6,860 bases of DNA from Alcaligenaceae bacterium (GTDB taxonomy: Bacteria; Pseudomonadota; Gammaproteobacteria; Burkholderiales; Burkholderiaceae): assembly GCA_947372575.1 (NCBI GenBank), contig CANBUF010000100.1:1-6860 (forward strand), given 5' to 3'. Made by a program: the position numbers and the translations under genes. Numbering within the stretch: position 1 is the first letter of the stretch; each line of letters begins with the position of its first letter. The notes beneath the pieces were generated by a model. It did no database searches. It saw only the letters and a list, made by a program, of their open reading frames with translations, and had not been told where the DNA came from. Of the stretch, positions 1 through 6,860 are shown in pieces.

Positions 1-668
1 GTCCTGTCACCCTTGAGATTGCAGAGCGTTTTGTGCCGACGCTGTGGTTGACGATCTGGAGCATGCTCTGGTCTGTGCTTGCAGGGATGACCATTGGAAT
101 CTGCTCGGCTGTCTGGCGCAATCGCTGGCCTGATCGCCTGGGGATGACGCTGGCGGTGTCTGGTATTTCTTTTCCGGCCTTTGCACTTGGCATGATGCTC
201 ATGCAGGTGTTTTCAGTCAAGCTCGGTTGGTTGCCCACAGTCGGTGCGGATACCTGGAAGCATTTTCTTCTGCCATCCCTGACGCTTGGCGCAGCCGTTG
301 CTGCGGTGATGGCGCGTTTTACGCGTGCTTCGTTTGTCGAAGTCATCCAGGAAGACTTTGTGCGGACAGCACGGGCCAAAGGGCTGTCTGAGTCGGTTGT
401 GATTCTCAAACATACATTGCGTAATGCCTTGATTCCGGTGGTGACGATGATGGGCTTGCAATTTGGATTCCTGCTTGGCGGATCAATCGTGGTCGAGACG
501 GTCTTTAACTGGCCCGGTGTTGGGCGCTTGCTAGTAGATGCGGTGACCCAGCGTGACTATCCTGTGATTCAAGGCCTGGTGTTGTTGTTCTCGTTTGAGT
601 TCATCCTGATTAATCTGCTGGTCGATGTGATGTATGGCGCGATCAATCCCAGCATTCGTTACAAATAG
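1..668 (+). CDS. Peptide ABC transporter permease, DppB/GsiC type (5' truncated)
   Basis: Inner-membrane permease subunit of a dipeptide/oligopeptide ABC importer. It would pair with the next gene's product to form the transmembrane channel. The frame is open from base 3, ten codons upstream of an internal GTG at 33, and these codons ([10 protein letters not shown]) fit the family, so the gene continues left of the window and 33 is not its start. Counting from the GTG, hydrophobic segments lie near residues 7-28, 38-60, 80-95, 132-158 and 177-204. The cytoplasmic EAA loop that docks on the ATPase is at 109-136 ([10 protein letters not shown], then LRNALIP). The family's C-terminal features are present: [17 protein letters not shown] near 155 and a terminal INPSIRYK. 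Family members are usually a little over 300 residues, so roughly 90-110 are missing. The exact substrate (dipeptide, glutathione, longer peptide) cannot be told from a permease alone. Confidence 0.93.
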   Translation, partial: PVTLEIAERFVPTLWLTIWSMLWSVLAGMTIGICSAVWRNRWPDRLGMTLAVSGISFPAFALGMMLMQVFSVKLGWLPTVGADTWKHFLLPSLTLGAAVAAVMARFTRASFVEVIQEDFVRTARAKGLSESVVILKHTLRNALIPVVTMMGLQFGFLLGGSIVVETVFNWPGVGRLLVDAVTQRDYPVIQGLVLLFSFEFILINLLVDVMYGAINPSIRYK

Positions 669-671
669 GAG
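667..671 (+). promoter_or_regulatory. Ribosome binding site of the second permease gene
   Basis: AGGAG begins inside the TAG stop codon of the upstream permease and sits 11 nt before the ATG at 683. Stop codon and Shine-Dalgarno overlap, so ribosomes finishing the first permease end on the initiation site of the second. This fits equal production of the two channel halves. Confidence 0.6.
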
Positions 672-682
672 CGAACGCACTC

Positions 683-1585
683 ATGTCTTCAGGTAAACCG
701 CTCTTGCAGGACATCGCTGTTACTGTGCCAGACCGTGTGCGCACGCCCTGGACTGAATTTATCCGCAAGTTTAAAAAGCAGCACCTGGCGCTTGTCGCTG
801 CATTGTTTGTCTTGCTATTGATTGCCACGGCGGTGTTTGCACCTTTGTTGGTGCCTTTTGATCCCGAAGATTATTTTGATTACGACGCGTTAAATGACAC
901 GCCTTCATGGACGCATTGGTTTGGTGTCGATGCGCTGGGTCGTGACATCTTTAGTCGAGTCGTCATGGGCGCGCGTATCTCACTGGCTGCGGGCTTACTC
1001 TCTGTCGCGATGGGCGCGGTGGCAGGGACCTTTATGGGCTTGATGGCTGGCTATTATCAAGGCTGGTGGGAACGTATCACCATGCGGATATCCGATGTGC
1101 TGTTGGCGTTCCCGGGGATGCTGCTGGCGATTGGCGTAGTGGCGATCCTGGGCTCGAGCATGGTCAATGTGATTGTGGCTGTCGCCGTGTTCAGCGTGCC
1201 GGCTTTCGCGCGACTGGTGCGTGGCAATACCTTGTCTCTTAAACAAATGACCTATGTCGAAGCCGTCAAAAGTCTGGGTGCATCTGATTCCACGATCATC
1301 TTGCGGCACATATTGCCGGGTACGATTTCTTCGATTGTTGTTTATGGGACGATGCGCATTGGTACCTCCATCATTACCGCTGCCAGCCTGTCATTTCTGG
1401 GAATGGGGGCGCGTCCTCCCACTCCCGAATGGGGGGCGATGCTCAACGAGGCGCGCTCTGATATGGTGGTGGCCCCGCACGTCGCGATTTTCCCTGCGCT
1501 TGCAATTTTTCTGACGGTCCTGGCTTTTAATTTGTTGGGTGATGGCTTGCGCGATGCGCTGGATCCAAAAATTGACCGGCAGTAA
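683..1585 (+). CDS. Peptide ABC transporter permease, DppC/GsiD type
   Basis: Second inner-membrane permease of the same peptide importer, 300 residues, which is normal for the family. An N-terminal cytoplasmic tail (1-34) leads into a first membrane helix near 35-57, the OppC-type N-terminal domain. The signature [17 protein letters not shown] follows at 78-94, then helices near 100-124, 138-155 and 160-175. The EAA loop is at 191-212 ([11 protein letters not shown]...ILP). The conserved [18 protein letters not shown] run lies at 237-254, and the C-terminus has [14 protein letters not shown] (283-296). The start is supported by an AGGAG at 667-671 that overlaps the upstream TAG stop, 11 nt before the ATG. 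The 14-bp gap to the previous gene marks them as one operon. No ATPase or substrate-binding protein gene is in view; they probably lie left of the window. Confidence 0.95.
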   Translation: MSSGKPLLQDIAVTVPDRVRTPWTEFIRKFKKQHLALVAALFVLLLIATAVFAPLLVPFDPEDYFDYDALNDTPSWTHWFGVDALGRDIFSRVVMGARISLAAGLLSVAMGAVAGTFMGLMAGYYQGWWERITMRISDVLLAFPGMLLAIGVVAILGSSMVNVIVAVAVFSVPAFARLVRGNTLSLKQMTYVEAVKSLGASDSTIILRHILPGTISSIVVYGTMRIGTSIITAASLSFLGMGARPPTPEWGAMLNEARSDMVVAPHVAIFPALAIFLTVLAFNLLGDGLRDALDPKIDRQ

Positions 1586-1631
1586 CACTTGAAAGTGACT
1601 GTGACTCTTTGACAATCTATGGCAATCTGAG
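1586..1631 (+). other. Short intergenic gap, permease to S58 aminopeptidase
   Basis: The 46-bp spacer holds no terminator-like hairpin with a T-run, so transcription probably continues into the peptidase gene. It does contain a small dyad (CACTT-ga-AAGTG, 1586-1597), a tandem GTGACT (1595-1600 and 1601-1606) and a TTGACA hexamer (1609-1614) with no matching -10 at normal spacing. The Shine-Dalgarno for the ATG at 1632 is poor. An in-frame TGA at 1602-1604 bounds any upstream extension of the peptidase. Confidence 0.4.
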
Positions 1632-2666
1632 ATGAACACGTACTGGCATGTTGGACAATTGCCTGCAGGGCCTCGCGATACGATCGCCGATGTACCTGGG
1701 GTACGGGTCGGTCATTGCACGCTGAGCGCAGGTGCAATTCAGACAGGGGTGACTGTGCTGCGTGCGCATGGCGCATCGCACTACTTGAATAAAGTCCCCG
1801 CCGCCGCAACCGTCATCAATGGCTTTGGAAAGTCTGTCGGCCTGATGCAGATCGAGGAGCTTGGCGTACTTGAGACGCCCATCGCACTCACCAACACGTT
1901 TAGTGTGTCTGCTGTGGCGCATGCCCAGATCAGGCAAGCGATTGGCGCACACCCCGAAATTGGCCGGTCCTGGCCAACCGTCAATCCCTTAGTCTTTGAA
2001 TGTAATGACGGTTACCTCAACGATATACAGGCCTTTGCGGTCACCACAGAACATTTTGACCAAGCGCATGATGCCGCAGGCGAAGAATTTTTACTGGGTG
2101 CACATGGCGCAGGGAGGGGGATGTCGTGTTTTGGCCTGAAAGGCGGGATTGGGTCCGCCTCTCGCCTGGTAACGATTCGCACGGAACACTCTGGACCGCA
2201 GCACTATACCGTTGGCGCACTGGTGCTTTCGAATTTTGGTAAGCCGCATCAGTTGACGATCCTCGGCGAGCGGATGTCTCCCGAGCTGTTGCCTGCTACT
2301 GAGCCCGAAAAAGGCTCAATCATTATGATCCAGGCCACCAATGCGCCACTCGACGCGAGACAGTTACGCAGGCTCTCGCTGCGGGCGGCGGCAGGGTTGG
2401 CAAGGATGGGTTCGAATTTTGGACACGGCAGTGGGGATATCTCGCTGGCTTTTTCGACAGCCTATACACGCAACCAGCGCGATGATGCACAGACCCCCAT
2501 GGTGAGAATGGTCGCCGAGCAGTCCATGGATGCGTTGTTCGAGGCGGCTGCGGATGCGACTGAGCAGGGCATCCTTTCTTCGCTCTGGCATGCTGAGACC
2601 GTGACCGGTCGCGATGGTCATGTCAGACGTTCGTTACGTGAAACATTTCCAGAAACATTTCGTTAA
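1632..2666 (+). CDS. P1/S58-family aminopeptidase (DmpA/BapA-like)
   Basis: A self-processing N-terminal nucleophile aminopeptidase, 344 residues. Family members (DmpA of Ochrobactrum, BapA beta-peptidyl aminopeptidases) remove N-terminal residues, including D- or beta-amino acids, from short peptides or amides. The precursor cuts itself so that an internal Ser becomes the N-terminal nucleophile of the small subunit. Here the predicted cut is G228/S229 in EKGSIIMIQATNAPL. Other residues I align by motif with the known active site are Y128 (NDGYLNDI), N201 (SNFG), and S267 with D269 in GHGSGD. Further family motifs are IADVPGVRVGH (18-28), INGFGKSVGL (62-71), LTNTFSVSAV (86-95) and GAGRGMSCFGLKGGIGSASR (159-178). 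There is no signal peptide, so it probably acts in the cytoplasm on imported peptides. It follows the permease by 46 bp, an association I consider typical for S58 enzymes. The upstream Shine-Dalgarno is weak, but no better start fits the homologous N-terminus. Exact substrate preference is not readable from sequence. Confidence 0.93.
   Translation: MNTYWHVGQLPAGPRDTIADVPGVRVGHCTLSAGAIQTGVTVLRAHGASHYLNKVPAAATVINGFGKSVGLMQIEELGVLETPIALTNTFSVSAVAHAQIRQAIGAHPEIGRSWPTVNPLVFECNDGYLNDIQAFAVTTEHFDQAHDAAGEEFLLGAHGAGRGMSCFGLKGGIGSASRLVTIRTEHSGPQHYTVGALVLSNFGKPHQLTILGERMSPELLPATEPEKGSIIMIQATNAPLDARQLRRLSLRAAAGLARMGSNFGHGSGDISLAFSTAYTRNQRDDAQTPMVRMVAEQSMDALFEAAADATEQGILSSLWHAETVTGRDGHVRRSLRETFPETFR
2640..2661 (+). 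repeat. 12-bp-period tandem repeat at the 3' end of the S58 gene
   Basis: GAAACATTTC occurs at 2640-2649 and again at 2652-2661. It is in frame and encodes ETFP-ETFR, the last eight residues before the TAA. A local 12-bp duplication near the stop codon is the simple explanation. It lies outside the catalytic core and probably has no functional effect. Confidence 0.6.
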
Positions 2667-2725
2667 ATGGCGTTCGATACAATGTGACTCATCCCAAGGC
2701 CATCGGGCCCGCCAATTGCTTGAAT

Positions 2726-2731
2726 GAAGGA
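2726..2731 (+). promoter_or_regulatory. Shine-Dalgarno that fixes the DedA start at 2739
   Basis: GAAGGA lies 7 nt before the ATG at 2739, which is optimal spacing. It falls inside the reading frame that would begin at the earlier ATG (2724), and that ATG has no purine-rich site upstream. This argues that the first five codons of the longer reading (MKDLN) are not translated as the main product. Confidence 0.65.
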
Positions 2732-2738
2732 TTTGAAT

Positions 2739-3392
2739 ATGGATGTGTTGTCTTATATATTTGATTTGCTGCTGCATATTGATAAAACCATGCTGCAGTT
2801 CATTGAGGCTCATGGCGCCTGGATTTATGTTTTGCTGGTCCTGATCATTTTTTCCGAAACGGGACTGGTGTTTGCGAATTTTTTACCCGGTGACTCTTTG
2901 TTGTTTGTTGCCGGTGCGATTTGTGCCATGGGCAAGATGGATTTGCCTGTCGTGATGGGCTTGCTGTCTGCCGCTGCGATCATCGGAGATGCCGTGAATT
3001 ATGCGATCGGACGCTGGTTTGGTGCAGCCTTGATTAGCCGGACTCGGCTAGTGAGTCCAGAGCGCATGGCCTATACGCAGGGATTTTTCGATCGTCACGG
3101 TGGTCAGACCATCATCATCGCCAGGTTTTTACCGATTGCACGCACGATGGCTCCGTTCGTCGCAGGTTTTGCGCGCATGAATCCAAAAAAGTTTTTTGCT
3201 TTCAACGTAAGCGGTGGACTGCTCTGGGTGATCTCACTAACGCTGGCCGGTTACTGGTTTGGTAATTTGCCCTTTGTCCGTGATCATTTGACCGCGGTCA
3301 TTCTGGGCATCATTGTTGTTTCCCTTTTGCCGGGTGCGATCGCAATTCTGCGTGCACGCCTGTCATCACGTGCTGCAACGGCGTCAAAATGA
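2739..3392 (+). CDS. DedA-family inner-membrane protein
   Basis: Integral membrane protein of the DedA (SNARE-associated/VTT) family, 217 residues from the preferred ATG or 222 from the ATG at 2724. Its length is close to E. coli YqjA/YghB. Residues reported as essential in those proteins have counterparts at matching spacing: E40 (FSETGLVF), D52 in FLPGDSLL, R129 in ARFLPIAR and R135. Other family motifs are NYAIGRWFG (about 87-95), GQTIIIARFLP, the AGFARMNPKKFFAFN stretch (142-156) and NVSGGLLW. Hydrophobic segments lie near 28-45, 70-85, 156-175 and 185-204. Known roles in the family include maintaining proton motive force, drug and alkali tolerance, and, for some members, translocating undecaprenyl phosphate or other lipids across the membrane. 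Which applies here cannot be decided. The stop codon overlaps the start of the next gene, so this protein is made together with the M55 aminopeptidase, an unusual partner. Confidence 0.92.
   Translation: MDVLSYIFDLLLHIDKTMLQFIEAHGAWIYVLLVLIIFSETGLVFANFLPGDSLLFVAGAICAMGKMDLPVVMGLLSAAAIIGDAVNYAIGRWFGAALISRTRLVSPERMAYTQGFFDRHGGQTIIIARFLPIARTMAPFVAGFARMNPKKFFAFNVSGGLLWVISLTLAGYWFGNLPFVRDHLTAVILGIIVVSLLPGAIAILRARLSSRAATASK
3389..3392 (+). other. ATGA stop/start overlap coupling DedA and M55 genes
   Basis: The TGA ending the DedA gene (3390-3392) shares three bases with the ATG of the M55 aminopeptidase (3389-3391). No good Shine-Dalgarno precedes this ATG (the bases before it read AACGGCGTCAAA), so the downstream gene probably depends on ribosomes terminating at the DedA stop. 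This is a classical arrangement for translational coupling. Confidence 0.75.
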
Positions 3393-4270
3393 AAATTCTT
3401 ATCTCTGCCGATATCGAGGGTGTAGCCGGGGTCTTTCATCCTGAACAAACGCGACCTGGTAATGGCGAGTATGAGAGCGCCCGACGCTGGATGACCGAAG
3501 AGGCCAATGCGGCGATACGCGGAGCCTTTGACGGAGGCGCGACCGAAGTGCTGGTCAATGACTCGCATGGCAGTTTTCGTAATCTGCTGGTCGATGCGCT
3601 GGATCCGCGTGCCCGTCAGATACTCGGTAAGCCGCGCGCACTTGGCATGATGGCAGGGCTTGAGCAGCACTGCCACGGCGTGATGATGCTGGGTTATCAC
3701 TCACAGGCACAAGGTCGGGGCGTACTCGCGCACACCATGAACAGTTTTGCTTTTGCGCGTGTCGAGATCAATGGTCAGGCCCTTGGCGAAGCAGGGCTGT
3801 ATGGCGCACTTGCAGGGGAATTCGGCGTGCCAGTACTGTTTGGTTCTGGAGACGACCGGTTCATCGAGGAAAACACAGCATTTTTCCCAGGCGCGCTTTG
3901 GGTGCAAACCAAACTTGCCTACGGACATACGAGTGGCCTGAGCATGTCGCCTGCAGAGGCTCAGGCTGCCATTGCCGAGAGCGCGGAGCGTGCCGTGCGC
4001 GATCTTGGACAAGCGACCGGCATGATTGCGCCAGTCAGGTCAACCCTGCATGCCCAGGATCCGGCAGTTGCCCCACAACCTTTGTGTCTCGCCACACCCA
4101 TCGTTTGCCGGCTCACCACGCAGAGTCCTGCCCTAGCGGATTTGTTTTGTACCTTACCCTTTTTGTCGCGACGCGATGGCGTGATGGTTGAATTTTCGGC
4201 GGCCACGATGCAAAACACAATTCGTATTCTGAACAGCCTCTCTGCGATGTCTTTCATGTTACGTAGCTAA
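3389..4270 (+). CDS. M55-family zinc D-aminopeptidase (Bacillus DppA-like)
   Basis: Metallopeptidase predicted to release N-terminal D-amino acids, notably D-Ala, from short peptides. The family type is B. subtilis DppA, a ring-shaped decamer. Length is 293 residues against 274 for that protein. The zinc and catalytic residues match it almost number for number: D8 and E10 (MKILISADIEG), H60 (LVNDSHG), H104 (LGYHSQ), the catalytic base H115 (LAHTM) and E134 (LGEAGL; 133 in DppA). MTEEAN (35-40) and VLFGSGDDRF (148-157) are further family motifs. There is no signal peptide, so it is cytoplasmic. The name clash matters: this is not the E. coli DppA peptide-binding protein. In Bacillus the homologue also sits in a peptide-transport operon, which fits its place here downstream of two permeases. 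Substrates could be peptidoglycan-derived D-Ala peptides. The C-terminal 80 residues are more divergent but end normally. Confidence 0.94.
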   Translation: MKILISADIEGVAGVFHPEQTRPGNGEYESARRWMTEEANAAIRGAFDGGATEVLVNDSHGSFRNLLVDALDPRARQILGKPRALGMMAGLEQHCHGVMMLGYHSQAQGRGVLAHTMNSFAFARVEINGQALGEAGLYGALAGEFGVPVLFGSGDDRFIEENTAFFPGALWVQTKLAYGHTSGLSMSPAEAQAAIAESAERAVRDLGQATGMIAPVRSTLHAQDPAVAPQPLCLATPIVCRLTTQSPALADLFCTLPFLSRRDGVMVEFSAATMQNTIRILNSLSAMSFMLRS

Positions 4271-4281
4271 TTCTTTAGCTA
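4264..4281 (+). repeat. 7-bp inverted repeat at the M55 stop codon
   Basis: TAGCTAA (4264-4270, containing the stop codon) and TTAGCTA (4275-4281) form a perfect 7-bp stem with a TTCT loop. The stem is mostly A/T pairs and no T-run follows, so it is a poor match to an intrinsic terminator. It might slow exonucleases or mark the operon end. Confidence 0.4.
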
Positions 4282-4371
4282 GCCGCGCAAATATTCTGCT
4301 TTCGCCAGAGATATTACGCATACTGAGAGCTCACATCTTCCTACGATTCACACTTGACAGGTTTTGCTTCC
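4271..4371 (+). other. Intergenic gap, M55 gene to Xaa-Pro aminopeptidase
   Basis: About 100 bp that are richer in A/T than the neighbouring genes. It holds two hairpin candidates (listed separately), a TTGACA hexamer at 4354-4359 and a TACGAT at 4342-4347 with no good -35 upstream. I could not find a convincing promoter or a T-run terminator, so it is unclear whether the peptidase gene downstream is read from its own promoter or by read-through. Confidence 0.4.
4285..4319 (+). repeat. Imperfect inverted repeat / stem-loop in the gap
   Basis: The arm AATATTCTG (4290-4298) pairs with CAGAGATATT (4306-4315), with one bulged G at 4310 and a CTTTCGC loop. An outer GCG/CGC clamp (4285-4287 with 4317-4319) extends it across a small internal loop to about 12 pairs. 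No T-run follows, so it is not a standard Rho-independent terminator. An RNA-processing or 3'-end stabilising hairpin for the upstream operon is possible. Confidence 0.35.
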
Positions 4372-6177
4372 ATGACTCCCCTATCTTTACTTCGTGCAGC
4401 CATGCTTCAGTCCGGTGTGGATGCCTGTCTCATTCCTTCGTCTGATCCGCATCTGTCTGAATATTTGCCTGAGTACTGGCAGTTGCGTGCATGGCTGACA
4501 CCGTTCACCGGATCTGTGGGGACGGTGGTCGTGACCGCAGAGTTTGCAGGAGTCTGGGTCGATAGCCGCTATTGGGTTCAGGCCGAGCGTGAGTTGAACG
4601 CAACCGCGTTTACGCTCATGAAAATTGGCACCGCTGCCGATCAGGCCCATACACAGTGGCTGGCCGATCATGTCCCGCAAGATGGCGCCGTGGCCATTGA
4701 TGGTCGTGCGTTAAGTGTGGCTGCCCGTGATGCCTTGCAGGTCTTGTTTGCCTCGCGCGGGATCCGCATGGCCCTTGATCTTGATTTACCCGGTCAGTGC
4801 TGGGCCACACGGCCACTGTTGCCTGATCAGCCTGTCAGGGACTTGCCGCTTGAATATGCTGGTCAAAGCCGTCAGGAAAAGATTGAACGCGTGCGTCAGG
4901 CGATGCGCAAAGAAGGCGCGCAATGGCATTTGATTTCCACGCTCGATGATATCGCGTGGTTGTTCAATCTGCGTGGCGCCGATGTCATGTACAACCCTGT
5001 TTTTATGTCGCATGCACTGATTGGTTTGCAACAGATTTATCTGTTCGTCTTGCCCGGCAAGATTGATGCAGGGCTTTCGAGAGTATTGGCGGCGGATGCC
5101 ATCGAGGTCCGGCCCTACGACTCTGCAGCACAAGTGTTGGCCGCGATTGCGAAAGAGGATGTCGTGATGTTCGATCCTGTGCGTACGACCTGCGCCCTGG
5201 TTGACCGCATCCAGGCCAAGAGCGTGCGGGTCATGAATCCCAGTACATTTTTCAAGTCACAAAAAACGCCGCTTGAGCTCCAGCACATCAGGCGTGTGAT
5301 GGAACAGGACGGCGCGGCGCTCTGTGCTTTTTTTGCCTGGCTCGAAGAAGCGATCGCAAAATGCGATGAAGCCCCCCATTTGTTGCACGAACTCATGATC
5401 GATGAGCGCTTGCTCACGCTCAGGTCGCGCCAGGAGGGGTTTGTCTCGAGAAGCTTTGGTACGATTTCCGCCTTTAATGCCAATGGTGCGATGCCGCATT
5501 ATCGGCCGACTCCCGCTTTGCACGCCAGAATCTTAGGCGATGGCTTGTTGTTGATCGACTCAGGTGCCCAGTATCTGGGCGGCACGACCGATATCACCCG
5601 GGTGGTGCCAGTGGGTCAGCCGAGCCAGGCCATGAAAGACGATTACACGGCAGTCTTGCGTGCAATGATTGCCTTGTCGCGGCTGCGTTTTCCGCGTGGA
5701 ATTGCCTCGCCAATGATTGACGCTGTCGCCCGCGCACCGCTTTGGGAGCGTTTGGCTGAGTATGGTCACGGTACTGGGCACGGAGTCGGTTACTACCTCA
5801 ATGTCCACGAAGGTCCGCAGGTCATTTCTTATCGGGCGGCGCCTGCTCCACACACAGCGATGCAACCCGGGATGGTGACGTCCAACGAGCCGGGACTCTA
5901 TCGGCCAGGCCGCTGGGGCATCCGGATTGAGAACTTGGTCTGCAACATCTCAGCCGGTGAATCTGAGTTTGGCGAGTTTCTGGAGTTTGAAACACTGACG
6001 CTATGTCCGATTGATATGCAATGCATCCAGTTTGATCAATTGAGGCAAGACGAAATTGACTGGTTAAATGATTATCATCTGCACGTCCGTCAACGACTCT
6101 CACCACGCGTGACCGGTGCGGCTCTCAAATGGTTGTTGCAGCGCACCGAGCCCGCAATGCCCAAAATAGCAGGATAA
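4372..6177 (+). CDS. Xaa-Pro aminopeptidase, M24B family, long form
   Basis: Dinuclear-metal aminopeptidase (usually Mn) that removes the N-terminal residue from peptides with Pro in second position. It has 601 residues from this ATG and follows the long, eukaryote XPNPEP1-like architecture rather than the shorter E. coli PepP (441). Two creatinase-like N-terminal domains (about 5-135 and 160-310) precede the pita-bread catalytic domain (about 320-535) and a C-terminal M24 extension (about 540-601; EFLEFETLTLCPID, then EIDWLNDYH). Metal ligands are D396, D407 (GGTTDITR), H470 (GHGTGHGVG), E506 (SNEPGLY) and E520 (RIENLV), spaced nearly as in human XPNPEP1; H479 in NVHEGP is also conserved. 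The DPHLSEYLPEYW motif (25-36) is typical near the N-terminus and supports the ATG at 4372. A TTG at 4354 would add six residues but has no Shine-Dalgarno. The gene ends in tandem TAA codons (6175-6180). There is no signal peptide, so it is cytoplasmic and probably helps digest imported or turnover peptides. Confidence 0.95.
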   Translation: MTPLSLLRAAMLQSGVDACLIPSSDPHLSEYLPEYWQLRAWLTPFTGSVGTVVVTAEFAGVWVDSRYWVQAERELNATAFTLMKIGTAADQAHTQWLADHVPQDGAVAIDGRALSVAARDALQVLFASRGIRMALDLDLPGQCWATRPLLPDQPVRDLPLEYAGQSRQEKIERVRQAMRKEGAQWHLISTLDDIAWLFNLRGADVMYNPVFMSHALIGLQQIYLFVLPGKIDAGLSRVLAADAIEVRPYDSAAQVLAAIAKEDVVMFDPVRTTCALVDRIQAKSVRVMNPSTFFKSQKTPLELQHIRRVMEQDGAALCAFFAWLEEAIAKCDEAPHLLHELMIDERLLTLRSRQEGFVSRSFGTISAFNANGAMPHYRPTPALHARILGDGLLLIDSGAQYLGGTTDITRVVPVGQPSQAMKDDYTAVLRAMIALSRLRFPRGIASPMIDAVARAPLWERLAEYGHGTGHGVGYYLNVHEGPQVISYRAAPAPHTAMQPGMVTSNEPGLYRPGRWGIRIENLVCNISAGESEFGEFLEFETLTLCPIDMQCIQFDQLRQDEIDWLNDYHLHVRQRLSPRVTGAALKWLLQRTEPAMPKIAG

Positions 6178-6186
6178 TAAAAAAAG
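6175..6186 (+). promoter_or_regulatory. A-tract upstream of the pyrG promoter (possible UP element)
   Basis: TAATAAAAAAAG runs from the peptidase stop codon and includes seven A in a row (6179-6185). If transcription begins near 6235, the tract lies at about -50 to -60, where UP elements contact the RNA polymerase alpha subunits. Assignment is by position and composition only. Confidence 0.3.
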
Positions 6187-6191
6187 TCTGG

Positions 6192-6860
<669 letters not shown>

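Noticed and set aside
612..627. A 16-bp exact repeat, AATCTGCTGGTCGATG, at 612-627 and 3581-3596, and a 14-bp one, GATGCGCTGGATCC, at 1553-1566 and 3593-3606.
   Set aside because: Both encode matching short peptides (NLLVD and DALDP) that are expected in their own families. Shared codon preference explains them better than a mobile repeat or recombination site.
33..668. The GTG at 33 as the true start of the first permease.
   Set aside because: The frame is open to the window edge, the ten codons before it fit the DppB family, and the protein from 33 would lack about a third of the normal length, including the first membrane helix.
995..1309. Long open frames on the minus strand and in other plus frames inside every gene (for example 995-1309 minus, 1342-1809 minus, 3284-3700 minus, 5115-5483 minus).
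   Set aside because: Each lies antisense to, or out of frame within, a gene whose family motifs are clear. Their predicted proteins show low-complexity His/Arg/Cys-rich composition typical of shadow frames, and I recognise no domains.
2678..2683. TACAAT before the DedA gene as a -10 box for an internal promoter.
   Set aside because: No -35-like hexamer is found at 15-19 bp upstream (the bases there read AAACATTTCG) and there is no extended -10 TG. A weak promoter cannot be ruled out.
3389..4270. Reading the M55 gene as E. coli-type DppA, the dipeptide-binding protein.
   Set aside because: It has no signal peptide, is half the length, and carries the M55 zinc-ligand set. Only the gene name is shared.
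4354..4371. The TTG at 4354 as the start of the Xaa-Pro aminopeptidase, and TTGACA there as its -35.
   Set aside because: The TTG has no Shine-Dalgarno and adds six residues not expected in the family. The hexamer has no -10 at proper distance before the coding region.

Overview
The window looks like an ordinary chromosomal segment of a betaproteobacterium, probably Burkholderiales and perhaps Alcaligenaceae-like. The basis is the CTP synthase at the right edge. It closely follows the proteobacterial PyrG pattern but carries about five extra residues before its VEIGGTVGD motif relative to my recollection of E. coli PyrG, and its [11 protein letters not shown]...[16 protein letters not shown] stretch resembles Burkholderiales homologues as I remember them. 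Base composition looks to be in the mid-50s % GC by eye (not calculated). The taxonomic call is an inference. All genes lie on the plus strand. I see no tRNA, rRNA, CRISPR array, insertion sequence or phage gene.

Layout: (1) The 3' part of a DppB/GsiC-type peptide ABC permease runs in from the left edge (to 668). (2) A complete DppC/GsiD-type partner permease follows (683-1585). (3) A P1/S58-family aminopeptidase of the DmpA/BapA type, a self-cleaving N-terminal nucleophile enzyme, occupies 1632-2666. (4) A DedA-family membrane protein (2739-3392, preferred start) overlaps by ATGA with (5) an M55 zinc D-aminopeptidase resembling Bacillus DppA (3389-4270). (6) After a gap of about 100 bp comes a long three-domain M24B Xaa-Pro aminopeptidase (4372-6177). 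(7) After a 92-bp gap with a recognisable promoter, the first 197 codons of pyrG run off the right edge (6270-6860).

Genes 1-5 are closely packed (14, 46, 72 and -4 bp junctions) with no convincing terminator, so they probably form one peptide-uptake and processing operon. The permeases would import short peptides. Three unrelated aminopeptidases then cover N-termini that ordinary aminopeptidases handle poorly: D- or beta-amino acids (S58), D-amino acids such as D-Ala (M55) and X-Pro bonds (M24B). None has an evident signal peptide, so they should act in the cytoplasm on imported peptides. The DedA protein fused translationally to the M55 gene is the odd member. Because some DedA proteins flip undecaprenyl phosphate, a link to cell-wall peptide recycling is possible but unproven.

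pyrG looks like a separate transcription unit with a perfect TATAAT, a weak -35, an upstream A-tract, and an 8-bp perfect inverted repeat spanning the core promoter. I found no clear evidence of a wholly new system. The aminopeptidase cluster, the DedA-M55 coupling and the pyrG promoter dyad are the points most worth checking.
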